Below, piece by piece: positions 1 through 13,479 of a DNA stretch of 64,000 nt (its first letter is position 1; the number at the start of each line of letters is the position of its first letter). Source of the DNA: Taiwanofungus camphoratus (lineage: Eukaryota > Basidiomycota > Agaricomycetes > Polyporales > Taiwanofungaceae). The stretch covers positions 124,001-188,000 of the forward strand of contig CP021226.1 in assembly GCA_003999685.1 (NCBI GenBank). The letters are read 5' to 3'. Under the pieces are notes generated by a model. The model saw only the letters and a program-made list of their open reading frames with translations, did not search any database and had not been told where the DNA came from. The position numbers and the translations under genes are program-made.

Positions 1-691
1 AACCCTCGAATGGCGAACTTTGTGGAAGAATAGACTGCATTCTCTGCCAACCCTACAAAGCATGGTGAGAATTTTTATGCCATCGGACGTTCAGCAAAGG
101 CTCGACCTTTTTTGCCAGCCACTGAGCAAGCACCCAAGATACGACCACCTCTGCCTTGTTTTATCATTTGTACCGCGGCGTACTTGTAGCAAAGGAAGGT
201 TCCTCGCTGGTTGACATTGACTAGGCGATCAAAGTCTTCTACCGTTGCTGATTTATTCACGTTCAATCATTGGAAGGAGAACCATGCTCAAGCAAAAACT
301 TGAAAAGTTACTTTCATGAAAAGGTCTGCTCAGTCCAACTCCGGCGTTGGCAACCATCTGGCAGAAATTTCGGTCAGTAGTTTTTTTGAATTTCCGGTCC
401 TCTTAGACAGAGTTCAGTACTCACAACATCCAACCCGCCCCATTCCTTTACCACAGCACCAACCAATTCCTTCACATCTTCCTCCAGAGACACATCACCT
501 AATATTTGCAGGGTCCGTCTGTCTGTGCGTTGTTTGATCTCTTCAGCTACCGCCAACAAGCTTGCTTCGGTGGAGGGAAGGTCGAATAAAGCAATATTGA
601 AACCATCCTCTGCTAGTCGTATAGCAATAGCACGCCCAATGCCGTTGGCTGAACCGGTGACAATCGCAGTGCCTTTAAGCTCAGTTGCCAT
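1..691 (-). CDS. Short-chain dehydrogenase/reductase, C-terminus cut off by window edge
   Basis: This is a classical SDR, an NAD(P)-dependent oxidoreductase with a Rossmann fold. The ATG at 691 begins MATELKGTAIVTG. The cofactor motif TGSANGIG comes directly after it, and an acidic residue in ALFDLP ends the second strand, which would favour NAD. A second exon at about 75-240 carries the NVNQRGTF segment and the GACSVAGKKG strand, whose Ser is the expected catalytic one. At the very left edge (about 1-55) the frame reads AVYSSTKFAIRG, the YxxxK active site. All catalytic elements are therefore present, but the last 80-100 residues lie outside the window. The substrate cannot be told. Fungal relatives include acetoin/diacetyl reductases. 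A longer in-frame start at 715 would use TTG, so I chose 691. Confidence 0.88.
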
Positions 692-1406
692 CCTGTGGGA
701 GATTCTAGCAGACAAAACGTAACAGCCCTGTTATATTGGCGGATAGGATGGTTATTATATACTTACCCAGAACCTTCTTGGCTTCGGTACTAGAACCCTC
801 AGTTTCAAACTCACCATATCATATATAACTTTACTTCCTGTCTCTGAGGTGTCTGTTCGGCGAATTCTCTACTCCGAGCTTGCCCTGCAATCATATCCGA
901 AACAAGGGCATACCTATGCGATTCAGGAGCATGTACAAGCCACATAAAGTCAAATTTGCTCTGACAAGGAAGCCATTTCTTGATTTTGGACACGATCACG
1001 GCGTTCCGACCCGTCCACCAGTCACGGGTACATGTATTTGACGAATCCTCTTCAATCTGAATTGCACATTGTATCGCGTTCCCATGTTTGCCACAAGTTC
1101 AATATGACTTTGTTCGGGAGCACAACCTGGGCGTACTCTCAAAAGCAACTGATGAGTTCCAAGTGAGGGCCAGGCCAGGCATCAAAACCCTGTTCGACGT
1201 TTTGTTACAAATGCACATGGTGGTTGCTTCCATGCCGCTGTGCAATGGGATAATTAAGCTGTCAGCGGGTAGCCGTCATATGATTAGTGTCCACTCCACT
1301 TGTCAGTAATACATTGAGCGTGATGTGTACGAGACGCATCCCTACGTGCACACAAAAGTTCCACCCTTCTGAAGAAACGTCTCACTGGTTCACTTGCTGC
1401 TCCGTC
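692..1406. other. Intergenic: SDR promoter and GH35 3' side
   Basis: The 0.7 kb lies between the SDR start (691, minus) and the GH35 stop (1407, minus). It should hold the SDR promoter and the 3' UTR of the galactosidase. Short open frames at 811-999 and 1088-1309 have no recognisable similarity and no good start context. I see no gene here. Confidence 0.5.
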
Positions 1407-4400
1407 TTACTGTGTTAAAGTGCGTGCCGACCACGGAGGATTGTTAGTGGCGATTGGTCCAACCCCTCCTTCGAGAACATCGTCTACCACGAGTTCTAGG
1501 GTGGGTGACACTGTAGTGTTCTCTAGGGCCCAAAGGGCTATAGCAACAGTACTGTTGAGGATTAACTACTGTTAAGTCCAGTTTATGTTATTGTGGTGGG
1601 ACATCGACTTACTTCGTACCGTTGTAGTCAAGGATGCCTTGAGGGACAGGGAACTTCGATTGAGGCCCGATATTTGCAACCCGCTGAACCACAATATTAG
1701 CATCAATCTACTGTACGTGCTGCAGGCATACCTTGCCATAATTCCATCCATTGACGAACAGGAGCGCTCGATAAGGCTGATTGGTGGTATCAAATTGGAA
1801 TGACATCAAAACATCCGTCTCTGTAGGTAAAGAGAGGTTGAAGGTAGTGACGAAAAACCCAACACCTGGACCACCAGAGGGCAAGCCTTCGGACAGTGCT
1901 CGTTCCGTCCAGTTTGAGGTGTCAAAGCCAGGTAAATGCCAGCCTTGACGTTCGCCGAAAAGACCGCCTTCATTGAGAATGCCACGGGTCTTGTCTGGAT
2001 AGCTGTCTCACAGTACATTATATCAAGCCCTGACGAAACGACATAAATGCTTACGCCACGTAACCCCCAAGTTTACCTTGCACCCTCCACACAGAGAAGT
2101 TGCCAGTGTTCAGTTGGAAGCCAGGTATCCCGCGAGGAGATTTTTCTGGAAGATGGAGCTGACATATAAGACAGGTATGACTTGTGATGATTAACGATCT
2201 CACCGCTCGGATCTTCGTCGTTACCCATATTATCCTGAAATAACCGCTTAGAGGGTGACACAATGAACATATTCAAACATACCTGTATGACCGTGATCAC
2301 ATTATTCTCTCCGACCTTGACAGATCCCTCTGGAAAGGTGTACAGAACATCCGTCTGCTCAGCATACACGTCATACGTGGAATCAATGAATTGGTCGTTT
2401 ATCCAGACGGAGGCGGCGAAAGCTAGTCAAAAACAGACCTTTAAAAATGGACACTTCAACTCCTGGACACGACACTCACCAGTTCCACCATTAATTGTTA
2501 GATTGACCGAGGTCTCAGAGCCAGTGGCATTGAAGTGCCCACGCCAGAGGACAATGTTTTCGCAGCTTCAAAATTGTGCTTAGTACAATTCATTGTAATC
2601 AACAACGGTTTACGCGTACAATCCGTAATCACAACCTGTAGAGACTTCGGTTGAGATATGTCTGACCATCAGACGACCACCGATACGCACCAAACAGTAC
2701 TCTGCCATCGCCATACAGAGGGCCAGGAGTGATGTTAGTAGTTGTATGATTGGCGATAATCCATTGTTCATCCGAGAAATCCGACGTCACCTCTGGAAGA
2801 CTATCCGCATACCTCCAACCACTAAGAGTTGGAGCAGTAATTGAAGCTAGGGTTGAGCTGATGGACAGACGGCCAGTCAGGAAGGTGTTGGGTGAGGACC
2901 CCTGCGAAGCTGATTCAGAAGTGGCATCGACAGACACAGGGGCGCCATTCCAGGACACGGAAGTGACCTCCGGGGGGGCCACAACAGTAAGCGTAACACT
3001 GCTATTCAGGTCCCCTTGCAGGGCCAGATGTCCTGACGAAATGCTAGCATTGCGAACCAGGTATGGGCCACCGACGAGAACAGTGTTATTCGACCCAAAT
3101 TGCCAGTAATTTTGGAAGGTCGACGACGAGTCATTTGAGGGTATCACAGGTGCCCAGAAAGTTGCCGCAGTCACAGGGTCGCTAAACAAGATGAGCTGTG
3201 AGTCTGACTCCCAAACGGTCACTAGCCCGTTGATGCCTGGAAGGAACGTCACGATGGTGTAGCCTCCACTTGTTGAGAACGCCACGTCTGTATTCTGTGT
3301 TCGCACTCCGCTGCCTCTGAGAGCCAGTGTCATCTCGTGACTATTATCGGAATCCCCGAACAGGAAAAGGACATCTCGGTTACCGATTGTCCCAGCAAAG
3401 AATATGCTCGCGGTGGAATAAAGTACGCTTGAGCTCGCACCGAATGAGTAGTCCGTGACCAACACCAAGCTCTGGCGTCCATCCAGAGCGACGGCATCAA
3501 AAGTATGCGGGAGGGTGAGCGTGCCAGCAGACGTAGGCACCGTTAGCTGGAAAGTGATGTTCGCGCTGTAGCAGGGCATCTCATCAGTCTTGACTTCATA
3601 TCTTACGAAAGGAACTCACAAAGAGCTCGAGTTGCTCTGCCGTACGATATAAAACCCTGTCCCGCTGTCTGAATTCCGCAACAACGTCACGTAAGCCTCG
3701 GACCCATTAACAGAGACACCCGGGATGCCGGTACTGGTATCACCGACCCAGTCCGTCTTTCGGAACTCAGGGGAGCTTCGCAAAAAGAGCCCTTGACGCT
3801 TCAGCTCGTCGAATTTTGGGCCCAATGCACGCGACTCTCGGATGGAGGAGCCATAGTCATAGCTGACAATGCATGCGACGTGCAACAACCCACTTTAGTG
3901 AATAGGCTGGAGGACGCAGAAAGTTGGCGAACCTAGTGTAAACTCCGGGCTCCGGCAATCCTCCCCAGCTTGTACCGCTTCAGAGACGTCATCAGCGGAA
4001 CGATGGGAAAATAAGGTCAAACAGCACTAACCCGTATACCATGTAGTATGAAATGAGCTTGACATTGGATGCCCAGTTTTGTTTGTAGAAGACATCCATG
4101 AAGTCGGGGCCTGTGAGAATTTCGCACGCATCATAGCCAGGACCACCCCAAGGATCAAATGAGCCACCTGGAGTAAGCACGGCTAAGTTATTCACAACAC
4201 ACGGCGCACACGAAGAGGTCCATCATCAACGAATTGTGCTTGCCTTGGAATTCGGGCATATACCACGGTTCGCCAGGGTCCACCTCTTCGTGATACTGAT
4301 GGTAGTTAGTGACAACGGGGCTCCAGACAGTCGGGTTTGAGCAGTCGAAGCCTTGCGGATACGAGTCCTGCGATACATCGTTCTCATCAGTACGTACATG

Positions 4401-6136
4401 CTAAGGTACGATGTGATGAGTAGGAACGAACCAGACCGTAGATGTCCACCGCCCCAGTGCCATTAATGAAGTTTCTTCCTTCCCCGGGGTCGTTGTATGT
4501 CCTATCAGGAGTCATGAGCAGAACATTCTCGTGAGTAGAGGATATAACTTGCAAAGGTATGATCACCCCTTCCTGGCGATATGCGGCCTCAAGTTCCGCG
4601 AAGTACTCCGCGCGCGGAGGCGGATTCTGGGAATACTCGTTGTCTGTGACATTTTCTCATAATGGCAGGTTTTTATTCATGTTAGATCCACCTACCAACT
4701 TGAACCACTGCCATACATTTCGTTCCATTTCAATATGTGGGGACTCCCAAAAGGTAAGCAGATGAACACGAACCAAGGATTGGGCCGCCATTAGAAACCT
4801 GATTTGGAACAACGAAGGAACTGATGTCCGCAATGTATGGCGTCCATGCCTCCCTGTAATCGGTTGCGTTCGTGCGTAGCTCACCAGCAACCAGGCTGGT
4901 TGCCCAATGTGCGATCCCACCGGCGGTTGTCTCTGCGTTGATCTACGTTCACATTAATTGTCTAGCATGAGCAATACATAGGGCCAGTGATTCTTACATA
5001 TGGTCCTATAGATTATAGACACATGTAAGGTCTGAGATTGGGTGAAGAGATGATATGCATACCTGGGCGCAGCACGATAAATATACCCGCAAGCTTGGCT
5101 GCATCAAAGATAGGCTGGAGTGCACGCCATTCATTGAAATCAAGTACACCCGGGGCAGGATTTGTCAATGCCCCTGGCAATACACGTTCAGGGATGTCTC
5201 TCCAACTTATGCAAGGCTAAAAGACACTTACAGTGGATATAAACGCTACCATTTAGGAGAGCTTGTCAGCATGTTCGAAATGAGAAGTCATAGTTCAAGT
5301 ACGTCGACGCCGGTCATTCGCATACAAGCACGAACTACAGGCATCAAATATACTGTGCAGGGCCTGCCTGCACTTCTGTATAGACGATGCGAATAAAACC
5401 GGCCATGCGTCAGGAGAGACGGATCCGCACACGCCACAATGAACACTGGTAACAGTGTATTGGATCGGCCATGAAGTCCTTCCAGGGCCTGTCATGTCAT
5501 TGACTTGCACTCATGTTTGTTCAACACGACACTTATACGTACGTCCGCCGTCTAGAAGACTATAAGCACTAATTTGTACACTGACACACCTTGCTCCATT
5601 TAATCCAGCTGCTACCATCTTTTGGAATATGTCAAGCCAGAGGTCTGGTACAGGGAGACGGAAAGTATGAAATTCTCCCGCGCTGTGGAATTGCGCATGT
5701 CAAGCGGCCTCAGGCCGCATTTACAGCACTCGTAACGGTATGCTCACTGTAGGAACATGCGCTGATCGTTCAAGAAGATCGTGTAATTGTCCCATTGAAC
5801 CACATCCGTCAGGTTGTCAGACTTGCGCGGAGGGTCCGATGCAATTGCGCGCTTTTCTTGTGTCGCATAGTCAAAAGACAGACTTGATGCACCAGTACGA
5901 AGGGTGATGGGCCAAGTAAGCAAGACAATGAAGAGAGATATGAAGGCTGGGAGAGCCCACGACGAGTAACGGTGCCAAAGCATGCCGAAACGTCGAGAAA
6001 CGGGCGGGTGAAACACAGCGTTTTTATGCTGCTGGCTCATGTTGTTCTCGTATGATGAATGTTCATATTTAGAGATTCCGAGGCCGTTGAGAGCTTGCGG
6101 CCCGGCGTTGAGTGAGGATGGCCCATAGCGGTCCAT
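1407..6136 (-). CDS. GH35 beta-galactosidase, membrane-anchored (type II)
   Basis: Family GH35 beta-galactosidase of about 1000 residues in more than 15 exons. It hydrolyses terminal beta-galactosyl residues of side chains such as those of xyloglucan, pectin or galactomannan. The ATG at 6136 opens a ~58-residue polar N-terminus and then one hydrophobic helix ([17 protein letters not shown]), so the enzyme looks like a type II membrane protein. Catalytic-domain landmarks, read downward, are [20 protein letters not shown] (about 5625-5685), [19 protein letters not shown] (about 5110-5170) and [13 protein letters not shown] (about 4910). [14 protein letters not shown] (about 4600) holds the acid/base Glu of the Asn-Glu pair, and YMPEFQ (about 4250) holds the nucleophile Glu. 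They are followed by [14 protein letters not shown]. The beta-sandwich domains fill 3616-2060. The tail ends WSARTLTQ, stop at 1407. The intron at 4168-4243 appears to be GC-AG. Confidence 0.9.
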
Positions 6137-6459
6137 GGCGGTCAAGACGCGAACCGTGTTCTATGTCATGTGACGATTCACCTGATGGTTGCCGCTCAGC
6201 TTTCCATGCAAGAACATGTGTTCAACGGTCCGCCTGCAAGGGAAGTGAGGGAGGGTCAACTTTCATGCTTTCGCTTCCCTCATTTATTTGACCCGCTGGC
6301 GGGGAAATTCCAGTATGGAAGAACTTCGTTCCATCTCAAGTGACACGGACGCCATGGAATAGGACGCAGAGGAGCTGAGCGAACAGTCTTGCGAGGAAGG
6401 ATCCACTGCACCGGCACCGTATTGTATGGCTTCAGAAACATCATCATTGCCAGCTCGTC
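6137..6459. other. Intergenic: GH35 promoter
   Basis: These 320 bases separate the GH35 start from the stop of the next minus-strand gene. They should contain the GH35 promoter and 5' UTR. Short open frames on both strands are without support. I see no obvious TATA box or other element. Confidence 0.4.
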
Positions 6460-8887
6460 TCAGATGGACTCTAGAACACAGTCTATCACCGCACATCTCT
6501 TCTCGTGGAGTACCACTCTGACCGCCTCTTCCAACGCTCCTTGCAACGCAGCTGTGGATTCAACTCGCCGACCCCATGCTTCTCCTGCAGCTACCGCGAT
6601 TTGTGAGTAGGCAGGCGTGCGTGGACCGAATCCGACTGTAAGCTGTCGTCCGGAGACTTTACTCCCGTGCCCCTGCGGGTGAACTGCCATCATGGATCTC
6701 CGAGGAGACTATGAAGTATCCTGTGAGTGACCATCCACCTTGGAAGAATCAATGGGAATCTCACCGCCCAACCTCCGTTGTTCAGTACTACGGTCAGGAA
6801 CGGCTGCACATGCTAGTTAGCATGAGCATGATGTAAAAAGATGTTTCCCACCGTATTGTAGCGGCTCGCCATCCAGTAAGATGTACTGGGTGCGCCGAAC
6901 AGGAAGTCTCCGTCGCCGACTACAGCCGCGATGAGCTCATAGCCCTTGTTCATTACTTTCCCTCCCATGTGAGCGCCTATTGCGGCACCCAGTGCCCAAC
7001 CTAGGCTTGTTCCCCCAGACATCAGCATGCTGCCCGGGTTCTCCGGCTTCAAGTGGTTCCATATTAACGAAGCGTTGCTGATGCCCTCATTGAGCCATAG
7101 AACCTTCTGTCCTTGGCTCGGTGTCTGTGTCTGTACGGCCTTTCGCAGAGCAGCAAGGACGTAGGGAACACTAGGCGTCTTCCCGTCTGACGTGAAAGCG
7201 GCCTCGTCCGCATCGAGGCTGCTCATCCAAGTCGAATGCAGGGTCTCCAGCCGCCTGCCTCGTTCATCTATGATTGCACATGGAAGCATATTCTGCTTCT
7301 CTGCTCGTTGAACAGCCTCGATGAGCTGCTCCAAGGCGACCTCCGCATCCGCCTTGCAGAGCAGTTCGGCATCAACGTGCGACCAACCCAAAGTCTGCTT
7401 CAGCGGGTCGACGTCGATGACGAATACCCGGGCATCTTGTCGGGTCTTGCTGCCCATGACTTGTATCCACGGAATATCCGTGTCCAGGATGATCACCACG
7501 TCGGCCTCTGCGAGGAGAACATTCTTGCCGTCTGCGGAGGATCCGAGAAAGTATGGATGGCTATACGGGACACATACGGCAGAAGGGCATGACGTGAAAA
7601 TGGCAATTGACAAGAGCTTAGAGAGCGAGGACAGGGGTGCGACGGTGCGTGGGTTTCGCCCTGAGTTAGCTGTGATGATAAGGGGGAATCTCGCGTCGAG
7701 AAGTGCTGCTGCTATGATGTCCACAGCTATTATTCAAAAAAATAACATGAACGAGGCTTTATCAGAAGGCGCCCAAATTGTGCAGTCCACTGGAGCATAC
7801 CATCCGGCGACAGTCCCCCGGGTTTCAGAGAAGGCCATTTGGCAGTGTCTACCTTCGTGTCCATGATGGATGAGTCAATCTCTTCCTCGAGCACTTCGCG
7901 ACGTGCCCACAAATACACTGGTCCCTTCGGATCGCTCGTTGCACTGTGGAGTCGCATGATTGATTCTTTGGTATATTAGGAGGAGACGACACAGCGTACA
8001 ATTGACAAGCGCGCATGATGGTCTTGGCAACATTCTTTCCGCTTTGTATCTGGGCTGTATACCGCATATACTGTCGGACAATAGCTGCTTGGTCGGGAAT
8101 ATCTGATAGCAAGGTCAGCGACACCAGTCATGTTCTGAAATCGTCAACTCGCTGTCTGCATCATTTCTCTGGCTTGGAAGGGAGGCGGAAGAACTTAACA
8201 CCGACCTTGCAGCCACAGCGGCCATTCATTCCTCGACCCTTTCAGCTCTCCCTCGGCAGTGAAAGGAGAGGCACCTGCGAATATCAAGACAGGTGTTTGG
8301 CCCCGATCGACATTGTGCACTGCACTAGCCAAGGCCTAGCAATGATGCCCGATAAGAAATATGAATCGTCAAGACTGGGACTTGGCAATAAAACGGATTG
8401 GTCTGGCTGCTACAAAACGACCATGATACAATCACATTCAAGACCCGGTCAGGTTGGATCCTCAGGGTCTGGATCATACCAAAAATCTCGGACAGGAAGA
8501 ACTTCTGGAGGTTGTTCAACTGTGGAACAACATGTGTATCAAGTCTATCCACACACTGACTCAAGAGTGCAAGCACATGCGCGACCTCTTCATCCGCCTC
8601 CTACAATACACCTGACAATTGATGTCTCGTACCTGTGTTCCGACATCGACATGGACTATCACAACTGCTGGCTTGCCCGTGACCTGTGCATAACCTTGTG
8701 CTGCACAGAGAGCGACCATTTCATTTGGACAAGTCACAATTTCGAGCAGAGCTTTCCCTGCATTTTCCACGCGTTGTCTTTCCAAATCTTCCAGGAGCGC
8801 TGGGTGATCACTTCCCCAATTTACGAAGGCATGCGTTATACCTGCGTCCGCTAGTGTGTTGAAGAACACTGAAGCTGTCGTATACAT
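6460..8887 (-). CDS. Thiamine-diphosphate-dependent enzyme (acetolactate synthase-like)
   Basis: ThDP enzyme of the acetolactate synthase/benzoylformate decarboxylase superfamily, roughly 550-600 residues after splicing. The start is ATG at 8887 (MYTTASVFFNTLADAGITH). The N-terminal PYR domain contains CPNEMVALCAAQGYA, whose Glu is the cofactor-activating residue of the family. The central domain is in the 6813-7724 block. The C-terminal PP domain has VVGDGDFLFG (about 6900) and, across a splice, PFLTVVLNNGGW (about 6775-6805), the GDG...NN pair that binds Mg-diphosphate. The last exon ends CAVIDCVLESI. The intron after GGWA uses GTGAGA. It is not clearly the mitochondrial ILV2 enzyme: no transit peptide is evident and the sequence is nearer the fungal ALS-like paralogues with unknown substrates. 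Confidence 0.85.
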
Positions 8888-9451
8888 GCAATCGAGGCCC
8901 TAGATCCTTGTTGACCTTTTGTTTGCGTTCGCAGCGCCGGCTCGAAGGATGCGGGCAGAATGTATGGGGCATTAGCCTCTGATGTAGCGCTTTATAATAA
9001 AGTCTAGCGCGTCACGATAGCAGTTATCGTTCCCGGTTCTCGCGCAGGCATCACGAATACCACTAGGTCCGCTCGGCAGCATGGGATTTTATCATAGAAG
9101 ATTGGTCTTCGGCAGAAATCAGAGGTCATCAGACTTCATGCCTGAAGAACAGTAATAGCGTACTCAGTCTGAAGGCTCTTCCCGCCGCAATTTGCCGAGA
9201 CGCATCCTCCGTCAGTGCAGTGTTTCTCGCTACGAGACAGGACAGGATGCATGTCCTCCAATGGATACCTGTTGGTATACATGTATGCATCACCTCTACT
9301 TCGTATACAAGTTACAATACTTTCAGCATCAACGGTTCTGCTAGTCCCGAGCCTACATCTAGGCGCGGTGCAATACACGTGTTCTACTCCAATAACGACC
9401 TTCATCCGCTATCACAAATCATCTTTCAAGGTATATCATTGATTGAAACTG
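8888..9451. other. Intergenic between ThDP enzyme and M16 protease
   Basis: The 560 bases upstream of the ThDP enzyme start and downstream of the protease stop hold only short unsupported frames. I expect the ThDP enzyme promoter here. No repeat or RNA gene was seen. Confidence 0.4.
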
Positions 9452-12400
9452 CTATAGCATAACCTTTGACTTGCCCAGCAAACTTGAAATATCGGATGCT
9501 TCTGATGGCACCGGAACCGCTGCCGGATAACATGTCAAGCTGTCTTTGAACAGGCTTTCCGAATCATCTGTGACTACTGTTGCTTCAGTTGCGGGTGGCA
9601 TTTCCACTATCTGCTGCGAGATAAGATGGACGGATATCTTCTTGCGTGATGCCGAACCGCTAGAAGGAGAGACCAATCTGTCAAATATATCCACCACTTC
9701 TTTGAGTTTGAGTGCTCGAATCCCAATTGCATCCGTCTCGTCTGCGCGCGTACGCATCAATGAACTAGGAATCACGAGGCGAGTCGACACCGAAACTGTG
9801 CACGTACGTTGGAGAAAATCATAATACCCTGAACTGATATGAGCCCAGAAGCGGGCGGTCTCCTCTCGAAGATTCTTTACTCCCTCCAGCTTTTTTGTGA
9901 CGAGGCCCTCTTTCTTCGCCTCGAAGTCCTCCGTAGACATGTTCACAAGTACCATCTGAAATTGCTCCAGAAATGCATCCACACGTTTTTCAACATCCCA
10001 TGGTGCGCGCTCGCTCTGAACTTTGATCCCAAGTCCCATTGAACTCGCGACAGTCCACATCGAACTGGCCACAACGTACCTAAAGCACAGCCAGACATTC
10101 ATTGACTATTTAGGGCATACGAACAAACCCAAGACACACCCTAATTGTTCCTTTGTTCTTAATTGAGTGAAACATGGTTCCTTGATCGCGTGAGCGATAA
10201 AAGCAAGGGCCGATCGCAGGGAGTTGTCCGTGATTTCTCCAAACTGGCAGTAGTATGTCAGACTACTGTTTGTCTCTTTGGGGTTGGCATGAATCTTCCG
10301 TGCGACAAAGTTTGCACCTGTCAAATATGCCAAATATCATGCAGTATTTACTAGACGGGACAGAAACGAGACTGACCATGCAGGACAATAAGTGAGCGAT
10401 CTCGCGCGTGTTCACCGCATGGGAGTGCACGTGAATCGAAAGTAGTCTCTACACTTGCAGCGAGCGCAATAGCATCCTAGAGATTCCGACAGTCTCTCAA
10501 TTTGGCCATTGATTCCTTAACTAGTCAACCATTGCCTACGTTCTTATCGATATTACCATTCACTAATACTTCGATGTGAACCTTAGCTAGCAATGCATTC
10601 TTGTGCCGTTCAATATCGTCTTCGCTGATCGCTGTAAAATGACATGGTCAAGTAAATATCAGACGTCCACTCGTGAAGACGCACATGATATCTCAGCGAG
10701 CTTATCCGCTGGTGTCCAAATCATAGGCATTAAAAGCCATGAGGCGAACACTTCCGACAGGTTCGATGGTTGATCAAAGTAGTGATTCTCATAACCCAAT
10801 CTCACCTGCGACACAGCAGAACGCAACGAATCAGTGCATTTCGCATCACTCAGACATATACATAAAACTACCTGCTCCGCAATTACTTTCAGCCTCCCTG
10901 GATCGACCACCAGATCTCTCAACTTAGTGAGTGCTGTCTGTAGGAGGAGAGGTAATTTATCATTGTACCCGCTCACAGAGATAAGAAGACCGTGAGTGTG
11001 ATTTGTCACCGAGCATGCTAATCCAGCGAGTGCAGCGTCGTACGTCATTTCGGAGAGAGCATCTTCGGTGAGGTCAGCGAGGAGGCTGGCAAATCAGTGC
11101 GAATTCGAATCAACAGGTTTCTGTGAACGAGTGACCATCTCACCGGGTCATAGTTGCCTGACGAGGAGTTCCATAAGCCAAGGAACTAGACAGTGTAAAA
11201 ATTAATAACGCATGTTTTTAAGTCATGATGATAGGCAGATTCGAATACCTCCTGATATCAACTATTACGTGGGCTTTTGGTACCCAGAACTGATCGTCCT
11301 TCTTGTACCACAGCGTCAACATCGAGGTACGACGAACACAAGCAGGAAATTTTTCAGGCTGCAACGTAGTAGCACAAAACGAATGATAAGAGTTATCCTT
11401 ATCAGACGCGTCTGGGCACACTTAAACACGACTAGATGTACCACTGATTTGTCCTGCTTCTCGACAGTGAGATTTGTCGGAATGAATGGGTTGGGACCTG
11501 GAAGGCACAGATTCATGTTCTCGTTGGATGTTTGTCCCTGTGAAATTGATCAGAATAATGATTCATGCACCGACGAAGCTAAACAAACATCTCCAGGCAA
11601 TGACATGTCAAGTCTTTGGACACAATACTGTGCACCATACCACCTCTCTGTATCCCATTGAACATCTTTCCCGATGACATTTATATCATGATCTCGTGCT
11701 TCGAGCGTCATACGGCCTCTCTCCGGAACAAGCACTTTCAAGGTCTCATGTACAAGGTCTTCATCCCATTCAGAGATTAGCGATGCACCACTTAGCACCT
11801 GTTCGGGAGGATACTGTTCCGAGAGTCTAAATGAGAGCAAATTGGCATAGGTATGCGGTTGCGTCTTCTCCAGAAAGCGGAATTTGATAGCAGACATTGT
11901 TCTTATTTCTTTGAAGTGATACAGCGCCAAGCGGGAAGAGCGCAAAATGGAAAGATAATTGAATATAACAAGGAAAACATCTCGATAGTGAACTTTGTGT
12001 CCCCAGGAGAAATGATAAAGAAAGCGTTGACATGTAAGCGGCTTATAGCAGAGGAAGCAATGAGATAATTTACCGTATCCTTCTTTCGTCAATCTTCCAT
12101 CCACCTTAAACATTTGAATGCTCCTGTTGCGGCTGTTCGGGCCAGCGCTTAAACTCACAAGCCAGCCCTTCTTCTTCAGGTATACATAGACACTGCCAGG
12201 CCCCTCGTGGCCCAAGAAATGAGCAATGATTTCTGCAGGTTTGGTTTTATAGAAGGGACGCTGATCGGGTAATAGGAACGTCAGAGAGAAGGCATGATAA
12301 TCTTTCACGGTTTTGATGAAAATGATTGACTGGAACGAGAGCGGGTCAACTGTTGATTCTGGAACTTGTGGCATGTGTATAAAGTGAACGTACTCCCATT

Positions 12401-13479
12401 TCAGCTTGGCCCCATGCTGGTTCCATAATAATAGGTCGAGGGTCTAAGCCACGGTACATAATAGGCGAGAAAAGAGAAACAACGATCTTTGATAACTCAT
12501 CTAGAGATTCTGTAGCGTTTTGAGGTTAGAAGAGCCTGAGAAAAAGTAAACACGACTGACATACCCCTTCCAATGACAGCTAGAGTCATACGTCCCGCGC
12601 AGTACTGCTGATTCCACCATTCGACAAGCCTCTTCCTTGTTTCACGATATACAGTGCTATCTTCGCCCTCCTCATCAACGAATAATTGACCTTCCTTCAC
12701 TAACTTCCTTGCAGCGTCAGTGATACTTTCAAGGTTCCCTGTGCTAAATTGAGACCACGGGTGACCAGGTGCACTCAGTGTCTTGTTGATCTGTAAAATC
12801 CGTCGTGAATCATTCTGTGCATTACGCTTGTATTCGGAGTCCACAGCGCGGATTTCTCTTGCAGTGAGGGATTGTGTGAGTAAGGGGGAATGGAAGAACG
12901 CCGCTGTGCGAGCAAGACCACCAGACAAGAAGGTCGGTCCAATGGTGAACCAATAATTGGTATATGTGGGAGCTGTGCCGGCGTTACGAATACCACCATT
13001 CGCAGAGATAAACTAGTATCATGCAGTTGGCTTCGAATTCGTAGAGCCATAGGTATCGACATACCGACATAAAGTCCTCCTCCTGCGGGTATAGGATCGA
13101 ACCCTAGATGAGCCGAAGGTAAACAAACACCGAAGATCATTATATCCATGAGTGAATGACCTTCGACAGCATGTGCTCGCAGAAGTGCGCCAATCCTTGG
13201 ACATCATGCTCAATGAGCAAGCATATCAGTTACACAGTGCGAACTCAGAAGTCCTAAGATGGACGGGCTTACCGGGTCCTGCATAGAACCTACTGCGACC
13301 GTAACACAAGCCGCTGCTTTGTCTGCAGCGGAATCGTGTACCAGGATTGCTCGAAGACCATTCTCTAGTTGTATCAGCTTGTAGTCCCTATCATCAAGAT
13401 CCGGTTTCTGAATTTGTCCCATAAAGACCGAATAGGCTGGCAAACTATCTTTCGCAGGTAGGTCTTGCCAGGGTGCCAT
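9452..13479 (-). CDS. M16 zinc metalloprotease, insulin-degrading enzyme (insulysin/Ste23) family
   Basis: Large M16A peptidase of about 1100 residues in many exons. It is a clamshell zinc protease of the IDE/Ste23 type that degrades short peptides in the cytosol. The ATG at 13479 gives MAPWQDLPAKDSLPAY. QLENGLRAILVHD (about 13330-13375) is the typical first strand. The inverted zinc motif HFCEH is encoded at 13173-13187, followed by GSILYPQEEDFMS and FISANGG. The distal zinc Glu lies in AVDSEYKRNAQNDSRR (about 12800-12850), 70-odd residues on as expected. Domain 2 is in 11900-12374, PGPNPFIPTNL at about 11490-11520, domain 3 at 10660-11050, and domain 4 has CFTQLRTKEQLG (about 10160) and FWAHISSGYYDF (about 9815-9850). 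The stop is TAG at 9452-9454. A frame extension to 13512 would need TTG and was rejected. Confidence 0.9.
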
